Of a DNA stretch of 64,000 bases, positions 1 to 12,666 are shown piece by piece. The position numbers and the translations under genes are program-made. The stretch spans positions 1,488,001 to 1,552,000 of the forward strand of contig NZ_CP019650.1 of NCBI RefSeq assembly GCF_001999945.1. Reading direction: 5' to 3'. Position 1 is the stretch's first letter. Each line of letters starts with the position of its first letter. The notes under the pieces were generated by a model, which worked only from the letters and a program-made list of their open reading frames with translations, was not told where the DNA came from and did no database searches. The stretch is from Microbulbifer agarilyticus. GTDB taxonomy: Bacteria > Pseudomonadota > Gammaproteobacteria > Pseudomonadales > Cellvibrionaceae.

Positions 1-326
1 CAGCGGTGACATTTTTCCTCTCTCTTGCCTTTTTTGGCAATGGCCTTGCCTCTATCACCTGGGTATTTGTCTCCTTGATTGCGCCCAAAAATATGGTCGG
101 CCTGGTAGGCGGTTGTTTTAATTTTGTTGGTGGATTGTCCGCCGTAATTATCCCGGTCGCAATCGGGGCGCTCGCACACGATGGTGATTTTCGTCCTGCC
201 CTGGCATTGATTGGTGCGCTTGCCGTGGTGGGGCTTTGTTCCTATTTGTTTCTCGTTGGAAAAATCGAGCAAATTACGCTGCACGCAGGTGAAGAAGGCT
301 CCGCGGTCGAGCCACAGGCTGCGTAA
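1..326 (+). CDS. MFS transporter, C-terminal part (5' end outside window)
   Basis: The reading frame is open from the window edge, so the gene starts upstream. The visible 108 or so residues hold two to three hydrophobic segments and a short polar tail ending in EGSAVEPQAA. Segments such as SITWVFVSLIAPKNMVGLVG and FRPALALIGALAVVGLC fit the last transmembrane helices of a sugar or sugar-acid MFS porter (anion:cation symporter type). It lies 40 nt upstream of a GH50 agarase on the same strand, which suggests uptake of an agar oligosaccharide or sugar acid across the inner membrane. Substrate cannot be read from this fragment. Confidence 0.75.
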   Translation, partial: AVTFFLSLAFFGNGLASITWVFVSLIAPKNMVGLVGGCFNFVGGLSAVIIPVAIGALAHDGDFRPALALIGALAVVGLCSYLFLVGKIEQITLHAGEEGSAVEPQAA

Positions 327-366
327 ACACACCATATTTTCATAATCATTCAGGTGGGGACTCACA

Positions 367-2724
367 ATGCGGTATCGAATCTTGTTGCTGGCTTTTACTT
401 GCTTTGCGGGAGCGCTGGTAGCTGCCTGTGGCGAGCGTTTGGATGGCCAGCAGCAGACCAGTGCGGCGCAATTGGATAAGCGCCCGATTGGCGAAGCCTT
501 ATGGGATTTCGAAGAGACTACCGTACCTCCAGAGATCAAATTGCATAACGCGGTGGCCACGTTGGTTGGAGGCAGAACTGACAAGAGTGGGCAGGCACTG
601 AATATCAAGCTGCAAACGGAAAACCACTACACCGCTGGCTTTTCCTTTTCACCCCAATCGCCATGGGATTGGAGTGAGCTGGGTACATTTGCATTTGCAC
701 TGGATATCGCCAATCAACAGCCATCTTCCGTGCATTTTTATGTGAAAGCCCACGATCAACAGGGTAAGACCCATAACCGCAGTTTTGTCGTGCCAGAACG
801 CTCGGATAACACCTACTTCTTTGAGCTGAAAGGTCCGGATCTTGGGGTAGAGACCGGCATCCGGTCCAACCCGCCTTCGTGGGATAGTGAGTACCAAGAC
901 ATTATCTTTCGCTACGGCGCGAAAGATTTGGATGTGAGCGCAATTGCGCGTATTGAATTCAACGTTGTCGGAGTGCTGGAAGACAAAGAGATTCGCATCG
1001 ACAATGTTCGTTTGATTCAACCGCAATCTTTGGATCAGGACTACCTGAAAGGTTTGGTCGATGCCTTCGGGCAAAGTGCCAAGCGCGAATTTACAGGCAA
1101 GGTAGATTCGGTTGTAACTTTGCGCGAGCAAGCTGAGGAAGAAGGAACCATCCTGCGTAAGCAACCACTGGAGGGGCGCTCTCGCTTCGGTGGTTGGACC
1201 CAGGGACCAAAGCTTGATGCCACCGGCTTCTTTCGCGCACAAAAGGTCGATGGAAAATGGACGCTGGTGGACCCAGAAGGCTATCCCTTTTTCTCTACCG
1301 GTATCGCCAATGTGCGTCTGGCCAATACCTCCACCATTACCGGTTACGACTTTGACCAGGGTGCGGTTCCCCAACGTGCGCCCGGTGATTTAACCCCTGA
1401 AGATTCCCTGGGGCTTAACCCAGTGCCGGACGCTGCGCTTCCTTCGCGCCATATCAGTTCTTCCCTGCGCGCAGAAATGTTCACCTGGCTACCGGATTAC
1501 GGCGATCCACTGGGCGAGAACTTTGGCTATCGCCGGGAAGTGCATACCGGCGCGATTCCGCGCGGTGAGACCTTCAGCTTCTATCGCGCAAATCTACAGC
1601 GCAAGTACCAGGTTGCCGACAACGAACAGCTGATGGCGAAATGGCGCGAAGTCACCATTGATCGCATGCTCAGTTGGGGCTTTACGTCTTTTGGTAACTG
1701 GATTGATTCCGATTACTACCAGATGGATCGCATTCCCTATTTTGCCAATGGCTGGATTATCGGCAACTTCAAGACCGTCAGTAGTGGCAATGATTACTGG
1801 AGTCCACTGCCCGATCCTTTCGATCCATTGTTTAAGGAGCGCGCATTCATTACGGCCAAGCAGGTCGCAAGGGAAGTGCAGGGCAGCCCCTGGTGCGTTG
1901 GGGTTTTTATCGATAATGAAAAGAGCTGGGGCCAGGAAGGTTCTACCGAAACCCGCTTTGGTATCGTCATCAACACCCTGTCGCGGGATGCTGTCGAGAG
2001 TCCGACCAAAGCCGAATTCGTGCGGTTGATGCGGGAGAAATATACCTCCATAGAACAGCTCAACAGCGCGTGGGATACCCAGGTCTCTTCCTGGGAGCAG
2101 TTTTCTGGCGGCGTGGCATTGGCGAGTTTTAACCCTGCGATGGTGGAGGACTTTTCCGCACTGCTTGAACACTACACCGGCCAGTACTTCAAAGTAGTGC
2201 GTGCAGCAGTGAAGCACTTTATGCCCAATCACTTGTACCTGGGCGCGCGCTTTGCAGATTGGGGCATGACCCCGGAGGTGCGTCGCGCTGCAGCCAAACA
2301 TGCCGATGTTGTGAGCTACAACTACTACAAGGAAGGCGTTAGCGACAAGTTCTGGTATTTCCTTGAGACATTGGACAAGCCGAGCATCATCGGTGAGTTT
2401 CACAATGGCGCACTGGATTCCGGTTTACTCAACCCCGGTTTGATTCACGCGAGTTCGCAAGCGGATCGAGGGAAGAAGTACACCGAGTACATGCACAGTG
2501 TGATCGACAACCCCTGGTTTGTGGGAGCCCACTGGTTCCAGTACATCGACTCCCCGCTGACCGGCCGCGCATACGATGGGGAGAACTACAACGTGGGTTT
2601 TGTGAGCGTTACCGATACGCCGTACGCGCCCTTGGTTGATGCCGTTACCCGCGTGAACAAAAGCCTTTACCAGCGTCGCTTTACCAGTGGCAAACAAGCT
2701 GTCGAAGAGGGTGGAACCCCGTGA
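367..2724 (+). CDS. GH50 beta-agarase, lipoprotein
   Basis: 785 aa. The N-terminus is a lipoprotein signal with lipobox LVAAC, so the enzyme is probably anchored to the periplasmic or outer-membrane face. Residues about 45-220 form a beta-rich carbohydrate-binding-like domain, as in characterised exo-beta-agarases of GH50. The rest is the clan GH-A TIM barrel. The likely acid/base is Glu518 in IDNEKSWG and the nucleophile Glu677 in SIIGEFH. GH50 enzymes cleave beta-1,4 bonds of agarose, often releasing neoagarobiose exolytically. The stop overlaps the next gene's GTG start by 4 nt. Two paralogues occur at 25.8 and 28.5 kb. Family is clear; endo or exo mode is not. Confidence 0.93.
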   Translation: MRYRILLLAFTCFAGALVAACGERLDGQQQTSAAQLDKRPIGEALWDFEETTVPPEIKLHNAVATLVGGRTDKSGQALNIKLQTENHYTAGFSFSPQSPWDWSELGTFAFALDIANQQPSSVHFYVKAHDQQGKTHNRSFVVPERSDNTYFFELKGPDLGVETGIRSNPPSWDSEYQDIIFRYGAKDLDVSAIARIEFNVVGVLEDKEIRIDNVRLIQPQSLDQDYLKGLVDAFGQSAKREFTGKVDSVVTLREQAEEEGTILRKQPLEGRSRFGGWTQGPKLDATGFFRAQKVDGKWTLVDPEGYPFFSTGIANVRLANTSTITGYDFDQGAVPQRAPGDLTPEDSLGLNPVPDAALPSRHISSSLRAEMFTWLPDYGDPLGENFGYRREVHTGAIPRGETFSFYRANLQRKYQVADNEQLMAKWREVTIDRMLSWGFTSFGNWIDSDYYQMDRIPYFANGWIIGNFKTVSSGNDYWSPLPDPFDPLFKERAFITAKQVAREVQGSPWCVGVFIDNEKSWGQEGSTETRFGIVINTLSRDAVESPTKAEFVRLMREKYTSIEQLNSAWDTQVSSWEQFSGGVALASFNPAMVEDFSALLEHYTGQYFKVVRAAVKHFMPNHLYLGARFADWGMTPEVRRAAAKHADVVSYNYYKEGVSDKFWYFLETLDKPSIIGEFHNGALDSGLLNPGLIHASSQADRGKKYTEYMHSVIDNPWFVGAHWFQYIDSPLTGRAYDGENYNVGFVSVTDTPYAPLVDAVTRVNKSLYQRRFTSGKQAVEEGGTP

Positions 2725-5600
2725 GTAAAGCGTTGCCAGTCATTGCAGTACTTGCCGGGTGGATATTGCCAATCACCGCTAGTGCGGGTGGCTCTGCAGA
2801 AATTTTTGACCCGCAAGTATTGTCACTACTGGATCCCAAAGCGGAAGTAGAGGTCGTCAGCGAGGGCTATGCGTGGGCGGAAGGGCCTGTGTGGGTGCCG
2901 CCGGCATCTCGAGTTAGCCGGGGGCAGGGGGCGCGCGGAACCAGTATAGAGGGAAGCACGAACACCGCAGCCACCGGCTATTTGCTGTTTTCGGATATTC
3001 CCACACATCGTGTGTACCGTTATGTCCCGGGCGAGGGGGCAAGCGTTTATCTCGAAGACAGCGGTTACTCCAACGGCCTGTTACTGGACCGGGACAATAG
3101 CTTGTTGCTCCTGCAGTCCCGATCGCGGCGCGTGGCCAAACTCACTGCGCCGCTCGACACACCACAACCAAGGTATACAACGCTCGCCGAGTCATTTGAA
3201 GGCCAGCGCCTGAATAGCCCGAACGATGGTGTGCTGCACCACACCGGCATCCTCTACTTTACCGACCCGCCATACGGGTTGCCCGCACAACTGGAAGACC
3301 CGGCCAAGGAACTGGATTTCCAGGGTATTTATGCGCTTGCGCCATCCGGGGAACTGACCTTGCTGGATGACAGCATCCATCTGCCCAATGGCATCGCACT
3401 TTCTCCCGATCAACGCCGCTTATATGTTGCGGCTTCCGATCCCAATACACCGGCGTGGTACCTGTATGAGCTTGACGCCCACGGCGTGCGGGGTCCGCGT
3501 CGCGTATTCCACAAACTGGATAGTAAAGGCCTTGGCGCCCATGGAAGCGGTTTGCCGGATGGGTTGAAGGTACACAGTTCCGGTACGGTGTTTGCCACCG
3601 GCCCCGGTGGTGTGTGGGTGCTGGATGAGGAGGGGAAGCACCTCGCTACTATCCCGACACCGAGTGTTGCGGCTAACCTGGCATTTAATGCCGACGAATC
3701 GGCAATCTATATCACTGCGCACAAAACCCTGTTGCGCTACCAACTGCGATCCCAACCCGTGCGCTTCACGGATGTTTCCGCAGCCCGCGGCCTGTTTACA
3801 GAACCCACGTGGAAATATGGCGGTCCCGCGGTTGCCGACTTGAATGGAGACGGGCGCTACGAGCTGCTTCTGGGTAACCACGATAAGGTCCCTGCACAGC
3901 TTGTTTGGGCCACCGGTGAGAATCACTATGCATTGGATCCAGCACCCTTGATGCGTTGGGATGTCCACGGCATTGCCGCTGGTGACTACGACCTGGATGG
4001 TGACCAGGATGTAGTGGTCGCACTCGGTGGTGGCAACGGCAGTAGCCCCCAGCCACCACGAATTTTAAAAAACAACGATGGGAGTTTTGTTGATATCACC
4101 GAAGGCAGTGGTATCGAGCACATGGGCGCGCGGGGCCGCTCTGTGCGTTGGATCGACATGGATCTCGATGGTGACCTGGATCTGTTGCAGATCAACGCGA
4201 TGATGATTCCCGGAGAAACAGGACCGCGCAATATCCTGTTCGAAAATATCGGCCAGGACCAATTTCGCTACCGCAGCCATCCGCAGTTCGAATCACTCGA
4301 CGCCGAACGCGTACTGGTTACCGATTTTAATGGCGACAATGTGAGTGACCTGATCACCTTCGCACCGCTTGGCTTATGGGCAGGGGACGGTGAATTTGGG
4401 TTTGAAGATGTCACAGGTGAGTGGTTGCCGAAATCGGTGGAGCAGGACTTTGTGATGGCGGTGGCAGAGGCAGACATCGACAACGATGGTGACCTTGATT
4501 ATTACCTTGCCCGCGGTAAAACCTATTATCAAATTGCCAACAATGCCATCGCCTTCGATGCGCGGTCACGGCGATTGGACTTGCGCGATGAAGGTAATAG
4601 CGGGCACGACGGTATTAGCTTCACCGCGGATGGGGAGCTCCAGCTCAATCATTTTTTCCACTGGCACCGCGGTGTAAAGGTGACACTGCCCGTGTACCTC
4701 GGTGAAGCAGGGGTGGCACTGGACACACCGGCAGGTGCTGACCGGGTTTCGGTGAGCCGGGAACAGGCTATAGGTTTCCCGGCGGACCTAAAGAAAAACG
4801 GCTGGTATCTGGGCCACATGGGCGACGGCCAATGGCGGCTTGAGTGGCGCCTCAATGACAACCTGGCGTGGGACCTTCGCGCTAGTATTCACGGGGTAAC
4901 TTCCGTAACACCGGATTGGCAGCCCCAGGAGCTCGGAGTCCCAGACTTGCTGTTGCGCAATGAGGGAGACCGGTTTAGCGATGCAAGCCAGCTGCTGCCG
5001 GTGCAAACCACCGATAATAATTGGGGTGTGGCAACCGGTGACTTCGATAACGATGGCTTTGAAGACTTTTTCGTATATCGGTTTGGCGCGCTGCACCAGC
5101 GCAAGGTTGATTTGCTACTGCGCAATCGCCAAGGCAAGGACTTTGGGCTGCAATTAATGCATGGCGCCACTGCCGTGCCGCAGTCAGGGCATGGCGATAT
5201 GGGGGCCGCGTTCGACTACGACCTCGACGGAGATGTCGACCTGCTGAGTGGCGACGACGATCAGGGTCGCTGGCACTTGTTTGAAAACCAGCTAAAAGAT
5301 GCATCCCCCGCGACTGACTTTTTATTGGTCAACGTAGGTTATTCACCAAAGGGGGCGGATGCTTCTGCGGCAACCGTGCGCCTGACAGTTACCCACGGGG
5401 AAACTGAACTCACCCGACTCAAGCGCGTTGGTTCCGGCAGTGCCACGCACTCGCAAAGCCAGCTGAATCTTGTGCACTTTGGTCTCGGCCAGGGAATGCT
5501 GCCGACTCGTCTGGAAGTGTTATGGCGAGACGGTTCCCAGCAGCAACTTGAACATCCCATACCTGGTTCCACCATTGCTCTTGGCGAACGCCGCCAGTGA
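2721..5600 (+). CDS. secreted SMP-30/gluconolactonase-like protein fused to FG-GAP repeats and ASPIC/UnbV domain
   Basis: 959 aa, starting at a GTG that overlaps the agarase stop (GTGA). A signal peptide ends near ITASAGG. Residues about 30-345 are an SMP-30/gluconolactonase/LRE-like propeller, with SPNDGVLHHTG, YFTDPPYG, LPNGIALSPD and HGSGLPDGLKV. Residues about 365-850 carry at least six calcium-loop-type FG-GAP/VCBS motifs (for example DLNGDG at 373 and DYDLDGD at 832). The last 90 or so residues resemble ASPIC/UnbV (HFGLGQ, LEVLWRDG). The lactonase half could hydrolyse a sugar lactone outside the cytoplasm; the repeats may bind calcium or polysaccharide. The combined architecture is unusual. 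The lactonase role is inferred from family and from the agarase and galactosidase neighbours. Confidence 0.8.
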   Translation: MSKALPVIAVLAGWILPITASAGGSAEIFDPQVLSLLDPKAEVEVVSEGYAWAEGPVWVPPASRVSRGQGARGTSIEGSTNTAATGYLLFSDIPTHRVYRYVPGEGASVYLEDSGYSNGLLLDRDNSLLLLQSRSRRVAKLTAPLDTPQPRYTTLAESFEGQRLNSPNDGVLHHTGILYFTDPPYGLPAQLEDPAKELDFQGIYALAPSGELTLLDDSIHLPNGIALSPDQRRLYVAASDPNTPAWYLYELDAHGVRGPRRVFHKLDSKGLGAHGSGLPDGLKVHSSGTVFATGPGGVWVLDEEGKHLATIPTPSVAANLAFNADESAIYITAHKTLLRYQLRSQPVRFTDVSAARGLFTEPTWKYGGPAVADLNGDGRYELLLGNHDKVPAQLVWATGENHYALDPAPLMRWDVHGIAAGDYDLDGDQDVVVALGGGNGSSPQPPRILKNNDGSFVDITEGSGIEHMGARGRSVRWIDMDLDGDLDLLQINAMMIPGETGPRNILFENIGQDQFRYRSHPQFESLDAERVLVTDFNGDNVSDLITFAPLGLWAGDGEFGFEDVTGEWLPKSVEQDFVMAVAEADIDNDGDLDYYLARGKTYYQIANNAIAFDARSRRLDLRDEGNSGHDGISFTADGELQLNHFFHWHRGVKVTLPVYLGEAGVALDTPAGADRVSVSREQAIGFPADLKKNGWYLGHMGDGQWRLEWRLNDNLAWDLRASIHGVTSVTPDWQPQELGVPDLLLRNEGDRFSDASQLLPVQTTDNNWGVATGDFDNDGFEDFFVYRFGALHQRKVDLLLRNRQGKDFGLQLMHGATAVPQSGHGDMGAAFDYDLDGDVDLLSGDDDQGRWHLFENQLKDASPATDFLLVNVGYSPKGADASAATVRLTVTHGETELTRLKRVGSGSATHSQSQLNLVHFGLGQGMLPTRLEVLWRDGSQQQLEHPIPGSTIALGERRQ

Positions 5601-5631
5601 GCTTCCGCCAGATATTATTGCAGGAAATACC

Positions 5632-8214
5632 GTGAAAACTTCAGTCTCTATTCCGTCGTTTGTTCTTGTTACATCGGTCCTTTTTTTGTGCGGCCTAGTA
5701 TCAACCGCGCTCGCTAACCCTTCTACATCGAGTAGCACTTCAAACCATGGAGGAGAGGTTGGGCCTGTGCGCTCCACCGATTTTAATTTCGGTTGGAAGT
5801 TCAAGCTGGAAGACAGTAGCGACTTTAGGCGCGCTGATTACGATGATAGTGGATGGCGAGCGCTGCGCTTGCCACACGACTGGAGTATCGAACAGGATTT
5901 TGACCCATCGCTAGATGGCGCCACTGCATATTTACCCGGAGGCATTGGCTGGTACCGGAAGTCTTTCGTTACCCCGAAAAGCGCAGATAAGAAACGCTCT
6001 TTTCTGTATTTTGATGGCATTTATAACCATTCAGAAATTTGGCTGAATGGGACCCGCGTCGGTGGCCGCATCAACGGCTATACCCCGTTTTACATTGATA
6101 TCACTGATCATCTGCTTGATCCGGGTAAGCAGAACCTAGTGGCCGTGCGCGTCGACCGCAGTCGCTACATCGATAGCCGCTGGTACCCCGGTGCAGGTAT
6201 TTATCGCGATGTGAAGCTGGTTTCCGTGGACCCATTGCATATCCCCATATGGGGGGTATTTATCAAAACACCAGTAGTCACGGAAGAGCGTGCCGAAGTA
6301 ACACTGGATGTTGAGGTTGCCAACCAGCGCGATGAATCTGCGCAATTTACCATTCACTCGGTGATTCTGGATGGGCAGGGACGTGAGGTCGCAAGAGCGG
6401 ATTCCAGTAGCAAACTTGCGGCGGATCAATCTGGCACCTTCATGCAGGCTTTGTCGATTAAGTCGCCCAATCTTTGGAGCCCTGACACACCCAACCTGTA
6501 TCGTGCGCAAACCACGATCTCGTTGGGTGATGTGGTAGTGGACCGCCTGGAAACGCGCTTTGGCGTGCGCGAAATTCGTTTTGATCCAAATGCCGGCTTT
6601 TACCTGAATGGTGTGAACACTGAAATCAAAGGCGTAAACCTGCACCACGATGCCGGAGCTGTCGGTGTCGCGGTGCCAAAAGACGTCTGGCGGCGCAGGC
6701 TGGAAAGTTTGAAGCGGGCGGGTACCAATGCCATCCGCACCGCACACAACCCGGCCTCTCAGGAATTTCTCGACCTGTGTGACGAAATGGGTTTTCTGGT
6801 CCAGGCCGAAATTTTTGATGAATGGGATAACCCCAAGGACAAGCGGCTCAACCAATGGGAGCGCCATGACGACCGGATCAGCCGGGGATACGCCGACTAT
6901 TTCCAGCAGGAAGCTGAATCCGACCTCAAGCTTTCGGTAAAGCGCGATCGCAACCACCCTTCGGTGATTATGTGGAGTATTGGCAACGAGATCGAGTGGA
7001 CCTACCCGCGTTACAAGGATGCCACCGGATACTTCGACATGAACGCATCCGGCAATTACTTCTACAACCCGCCGTTTATCACCGAGCAGGAAATCAAGGA
7101 TCGTTTTCACGGCAGCGAAGCCGGGCAATACGTGTTGGCGAAAACGGCGGCCAAACTCTCGGGCTGGGTTAAGGAACTCGACACCAGCCGTCCTGTAACC
7201 GCGAACCTGATTCTGCCTTCGGTGAGTCATATCTCCGGTTACACCGATGCGCTGGATATTGTCGGTTACAGCTACCGTCGCGTGATCTATGACTATGGGC
7301 ACGAGAAGTACCCCGAGAAAATGATCATGGGTACCGAAAATGTGGTGCAGTGGCACGAGTGGAAGGCCATCGAGGAACGCGACTTTATTCCCGGCACGTT
7401 CTTATGGACCGGTACCGACTACCTGGGCGAAGCCCATGGCGCTTGGCCGCGCAAGGCGGTGCGCAGTGGCCTGCTGGACCTTGCAGGTTTTGAGGCCCCC
7501 GCCTATGACCTGTACCGCACCCTGTGGAATCCAGCTCCCTATGTGGCAATCACTTCCCAGACGGAAGAAAAATCCCTGTATCGCCGCGATACCGACGGCA
7601 AGGTGGTAGAAAAAACGCCGGGTGCCTGGGAGCAGCGTGTGTGGGGGTGGCAGGATGTTAACCGACATTGGAATTACGCCAACGGCGAGCCAGTGATTGT
7701 CGAGGTGCTGAGCAACTGCCCGCAAGTAGAACTGTTCCTGAATGGAAGCTCGCTGGGCGCTCGGGCTCTTGCTGACAACCCTGACCGTCTCCTCAAGTGG
7801 GCAGTTCCGTTTGCCGGGGGCAAACTATCCGCCCGCGGTATCGATGGTTGTGCAGCGACTTCTGAGGTACAGACGGCAACGCAACCGGTGTCTATCGAAC
7901 TCTCCTTTGATCGCCACCTGCTGTCGGCAGATAAAGACAGTGTGGCGCATGTGGAAGCACAACTGGTGGATAACAAGGGCCGCCCGGTGCGGCATCTGGA
8001 TGCGAATATTGAATTTGTGTTGCCGGAAGGGCTGGAACTGCTCGGTACCGACAACGGCCGTTCGGCGTATATGGAACGCTACAAAAGCGAACGCTTGCGG
8101 ACCAGTGAAGGCCGGGCACTGCTGATTGTGCGTGCCGCTCAGCATTCGAAGCCTATTGCCCTGGATGATGAGGTAGTGTCGGCGAAGATAACCAGCCTGC
8201 TACAAACACCGTAA
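5632..8214 (+). CDS. GH2 beta-galactosidase, exported
   Basis: 860 aa from the GTG at 5632, which has an AGGAA ribosome site six bases upstream and starts a good signal peptide (MKTSVSIPSF, hydrophobic core, cleavage near ALANP). The longer frame from 5470 overlaps the previous gene and would bury the signal. Domains run in GH2 order: sugar-binding jelly roll, immunoglobulin-like, TIM barrel, then C-terminal beta domains. The likely acid/base is Glu453 in SIGNEIEW and the nucleophile Glu569 in MGTEN. GH2 galactosidases of agar degraders remove galactose from the non-reducing end of agaro-oligosaccharides. It sits 31 nt downstream of the lactonase fusion in the agar operon. Exact substrate is inferred from context. 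Confidence 0.88.
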   Translation: MKTSVSIPSFVLVTSVLFLCGLVSTALANPSTSSSTSNHGGEVGPVRSTDFNFGWKFKLEDSSDFRRADYDDSGWRALRLPHDWSIEQDFDPSLDGATAYLPGGIGWYRKSFVTPKSADKKRSFLYFDGIYNHSEIWLNGTRVGGRINGYTPFYIDITDHLLDPGKQNLVAVRVDRSRYIDSRWYPGAGIYRDVKLVSVDPLHIPIWGVFIKTPVVTEERAEVTLDVEVANQRDESAQFTIHSVILDGQGREVARADSSSKLAADQSGTFMQALSIKSPNLWSPDTPNLYRAQTTISLGDVVVDRLETRFGVREIRFDPNAGFYLNGVNTEIKGVNLHHDAGAVGVAVPKDVWRRRLESLKRAGTNAIRTAHNPASQEFLDLCDEMGFLVQAEIFDEWDNPKDKRLNQWERHDDRISRGYADYFQQEAESDLKLSVKRDRNHPSVIMWSIGNEIEWTYPRYKDATGYFDMNASGNYFYNPPFITEQEIKDRFHGSEAGQYVLAKTAAKLSGWVKELDTSRPVTANLILPSVSHISGYTDALDIVGYSYRRVIYDYGHEKYPEKMIMGTENVVQWHEWKAIEERDFIPGTFLWTGTDYLGEAHGAWPRKAVRSGLLDLAGFEAPAYDLYRTLWNPAPYVAITSQTEEKSLYRRDTDGKVVEKTPGAWEQRVWGWQDVNRHWNYANGEPVIVEVLSNCPQVELFLNGSSLGARALADNPDRLLKWAVPFAGGKLSARGIDGCAATSEVQTATQPVSIELSFDRHLLSADKDSVAHVEAQLVDNKGRPVRHLDANIEFVLPEGLELLGTDNGRSAYMERYKSERLRTSEGRALLIVRAAQHSKPIALDDEVVSAKITSLLQTP

Positions 8215-8263
8215 TTTTTGCGCCGTGCAAGAGACAAGTAGTTTGAGAATTTGAGGAATACAC

Positions 8264-11421
<3,158 letters not shown>

Positions 11422-11598
11422 GTAAACAGTTAAAGCGATCTATAAGCGAGTAACAGTCGGGTTAAATCGGTCAATGGGTGGGGTGGTGTTGGCAATGCCT
11501 TATTGAATGCGTGTTGTTTTATAGCGTCTGGATGATGAGTGAAGCGGTATACTGCCCGGGCTTTTATTCATCTAATTTTCCAGAGCCGCAGCATTCGT

Positions 11599-12567
11599 AT
11601 GAAATATATACTAGGCGCTTATGCCACCGCCCCGGTAACCGACTCCTGGCAACCTGAAGTTCAGGAACAATACCTGAACCGTATTAAGCAGCTGGATAAT
11701 GTGCGGGGGCTGGAACACCCGTTTACCGGCAGCTTGCACGGCCACGATGATGACTGGTTTTTGCGCAACATCGATCCCCAGTGGAATTACGTGTTTACCG
11801 GTGTACCGGGTGTGATGGGAAGCCTGGCTAAAAACCCGGCTTTTGGTATTGCGTCCGACGATGAGGATGGCCGTGCAGCCGGTATCGAGTTTTACCGGCA
11901 AATGCATGCTGCGGTGCTGAAGCTGAATGCCCACCTGGGGCGAAAAGCGGTGGACTATGTGCAGCTGCACACCAGCCCAAATCGCACCAAATCCAATTCT
12001 TCTACAGACTCGCTCAAGCGTTCCCTGCAAGAGATTGTTTCTTGGGATTGGGATGGTGCCGGTCTGGTGATCGAGCATTGCGATGCGTTTATTGATGGCT
12101 CTGAGCCGGAGAAAGGCTTCCTTACCCTGCAGGAAGAAATTGCAACCATCCAGGCAGTGAATACCGCGAGTGGTAGCAAGCTCGGCATTTCCATCAACTG
12201 GGGACGCTCGGCACTTGAGACTCGCAGTGTTGAGGGGCCACTGGAGCACCTGCGTCTCGCCCGCGAAGCGGGGCTGCTGCGTGGCCTGATGTTCTCTGGT
12301 ATCTCCGATGTGGAAACGCCCTATGGCGTTTGGCGCGATACCCATATGCCGCCAGCAGAAATCTTTGCTGAAGGTTATTTCGCGGAGGGCTCCCTGCTGA
12401 CCCGCGAACAAATGGCGCTCACCCTTGAGACCGCAGGTTGGCAAGACCTCGACTTTGTCGGTGCCAAACTCGGCGTACGCCCGAGAGATCTCGACGTCGA
12501 TTCCCGTGTTGCGTACAACCGCGATTGCCTGAACGCCATCGACCTGCTCACGTCAGAAAACCGGTAA
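11599..12567 (+). CDS. DUF4862 family protein, function unknown
   Basis: 322 aa from the ATG at 11599 (MKYILGAYATAP); the frame runs back to 11539 but those residues look like untranslated leader. I recognise the DUF4862 type by its N-terminus and by VIEHCDAF and GISINWGRS. The alternating strand and helix pattern suggests a TIM-barrel fold like xylose-isomerase-type enzymes. Residues such as LHTSPNRTKSNS and FSGISDVETPYG are likely active-site loops, but the reaction is unknown. It stands alone between katG and a convergent serine hydrolase, so context says little beyond a possible sugar-metabolic role. Confidence 0.7.
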   Translation: MKYILGAYATAPVTDSWQPEVQEQYLNRIKQLDNVRGLEHPFTGSLHGHDDDWFLRNIDPQWNYVFTGVPGVMGSLAKNPAFGIASDDEDGRAAGIEFYRQMHAAVLKLNAHLGRKAVDYVQLHTSPNRTKSNSSTDSLKRSLQEIVSWDWDGAGLVIEHCDAFIDGSEPEKGFLTLQEEIATIQAVNTASGSKLGISINWGRSALETRSVEGPLEHLRLAREAGLLRGLMFSGISDVETPYGVWRDTHMPPAEIFAEGYFAEGSLLTREQMALTLETAGWQDLDFVGAKLGVRPRDLDVDSRVAYNRDCLNAIDLLTSENR

Positions 12568-12603
12568 CATCGAGCGGGCGCTTCCGAAGAGGAAGCGCAA
12601 CGA

Positions 12604-12666
12604 AACCCCTGATCAAATCTTGTGTCGCGCGGCTCAAGATGTGTTCAGGGGTTTTCTTTTTTTGCC
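12604..12666. terminator. stem-loop terminator between convergent genes
   Basis: AAACCCCTGA at 12604 pairs with TCAGGGGTTT near 12645, with an inner ATCTTG/CAAGAT stem, followed by a T-rich run (TTCTTTTTTT). It lies at the end of the DUF4862 gene and overlaps the last codons of the convergent serine hydrolase. A second 8-bp hairpin GCGCTTCC/GGAAGCGC lies just upstream at about 12578-12598. Confidence 0.7.

Noticed and set aside
6136..7356. 406-codon minus-strand open frame
   Set aside because: Antisense to the GH2 gene, whose catalytic motifs are clear; no signal or domain of its own.
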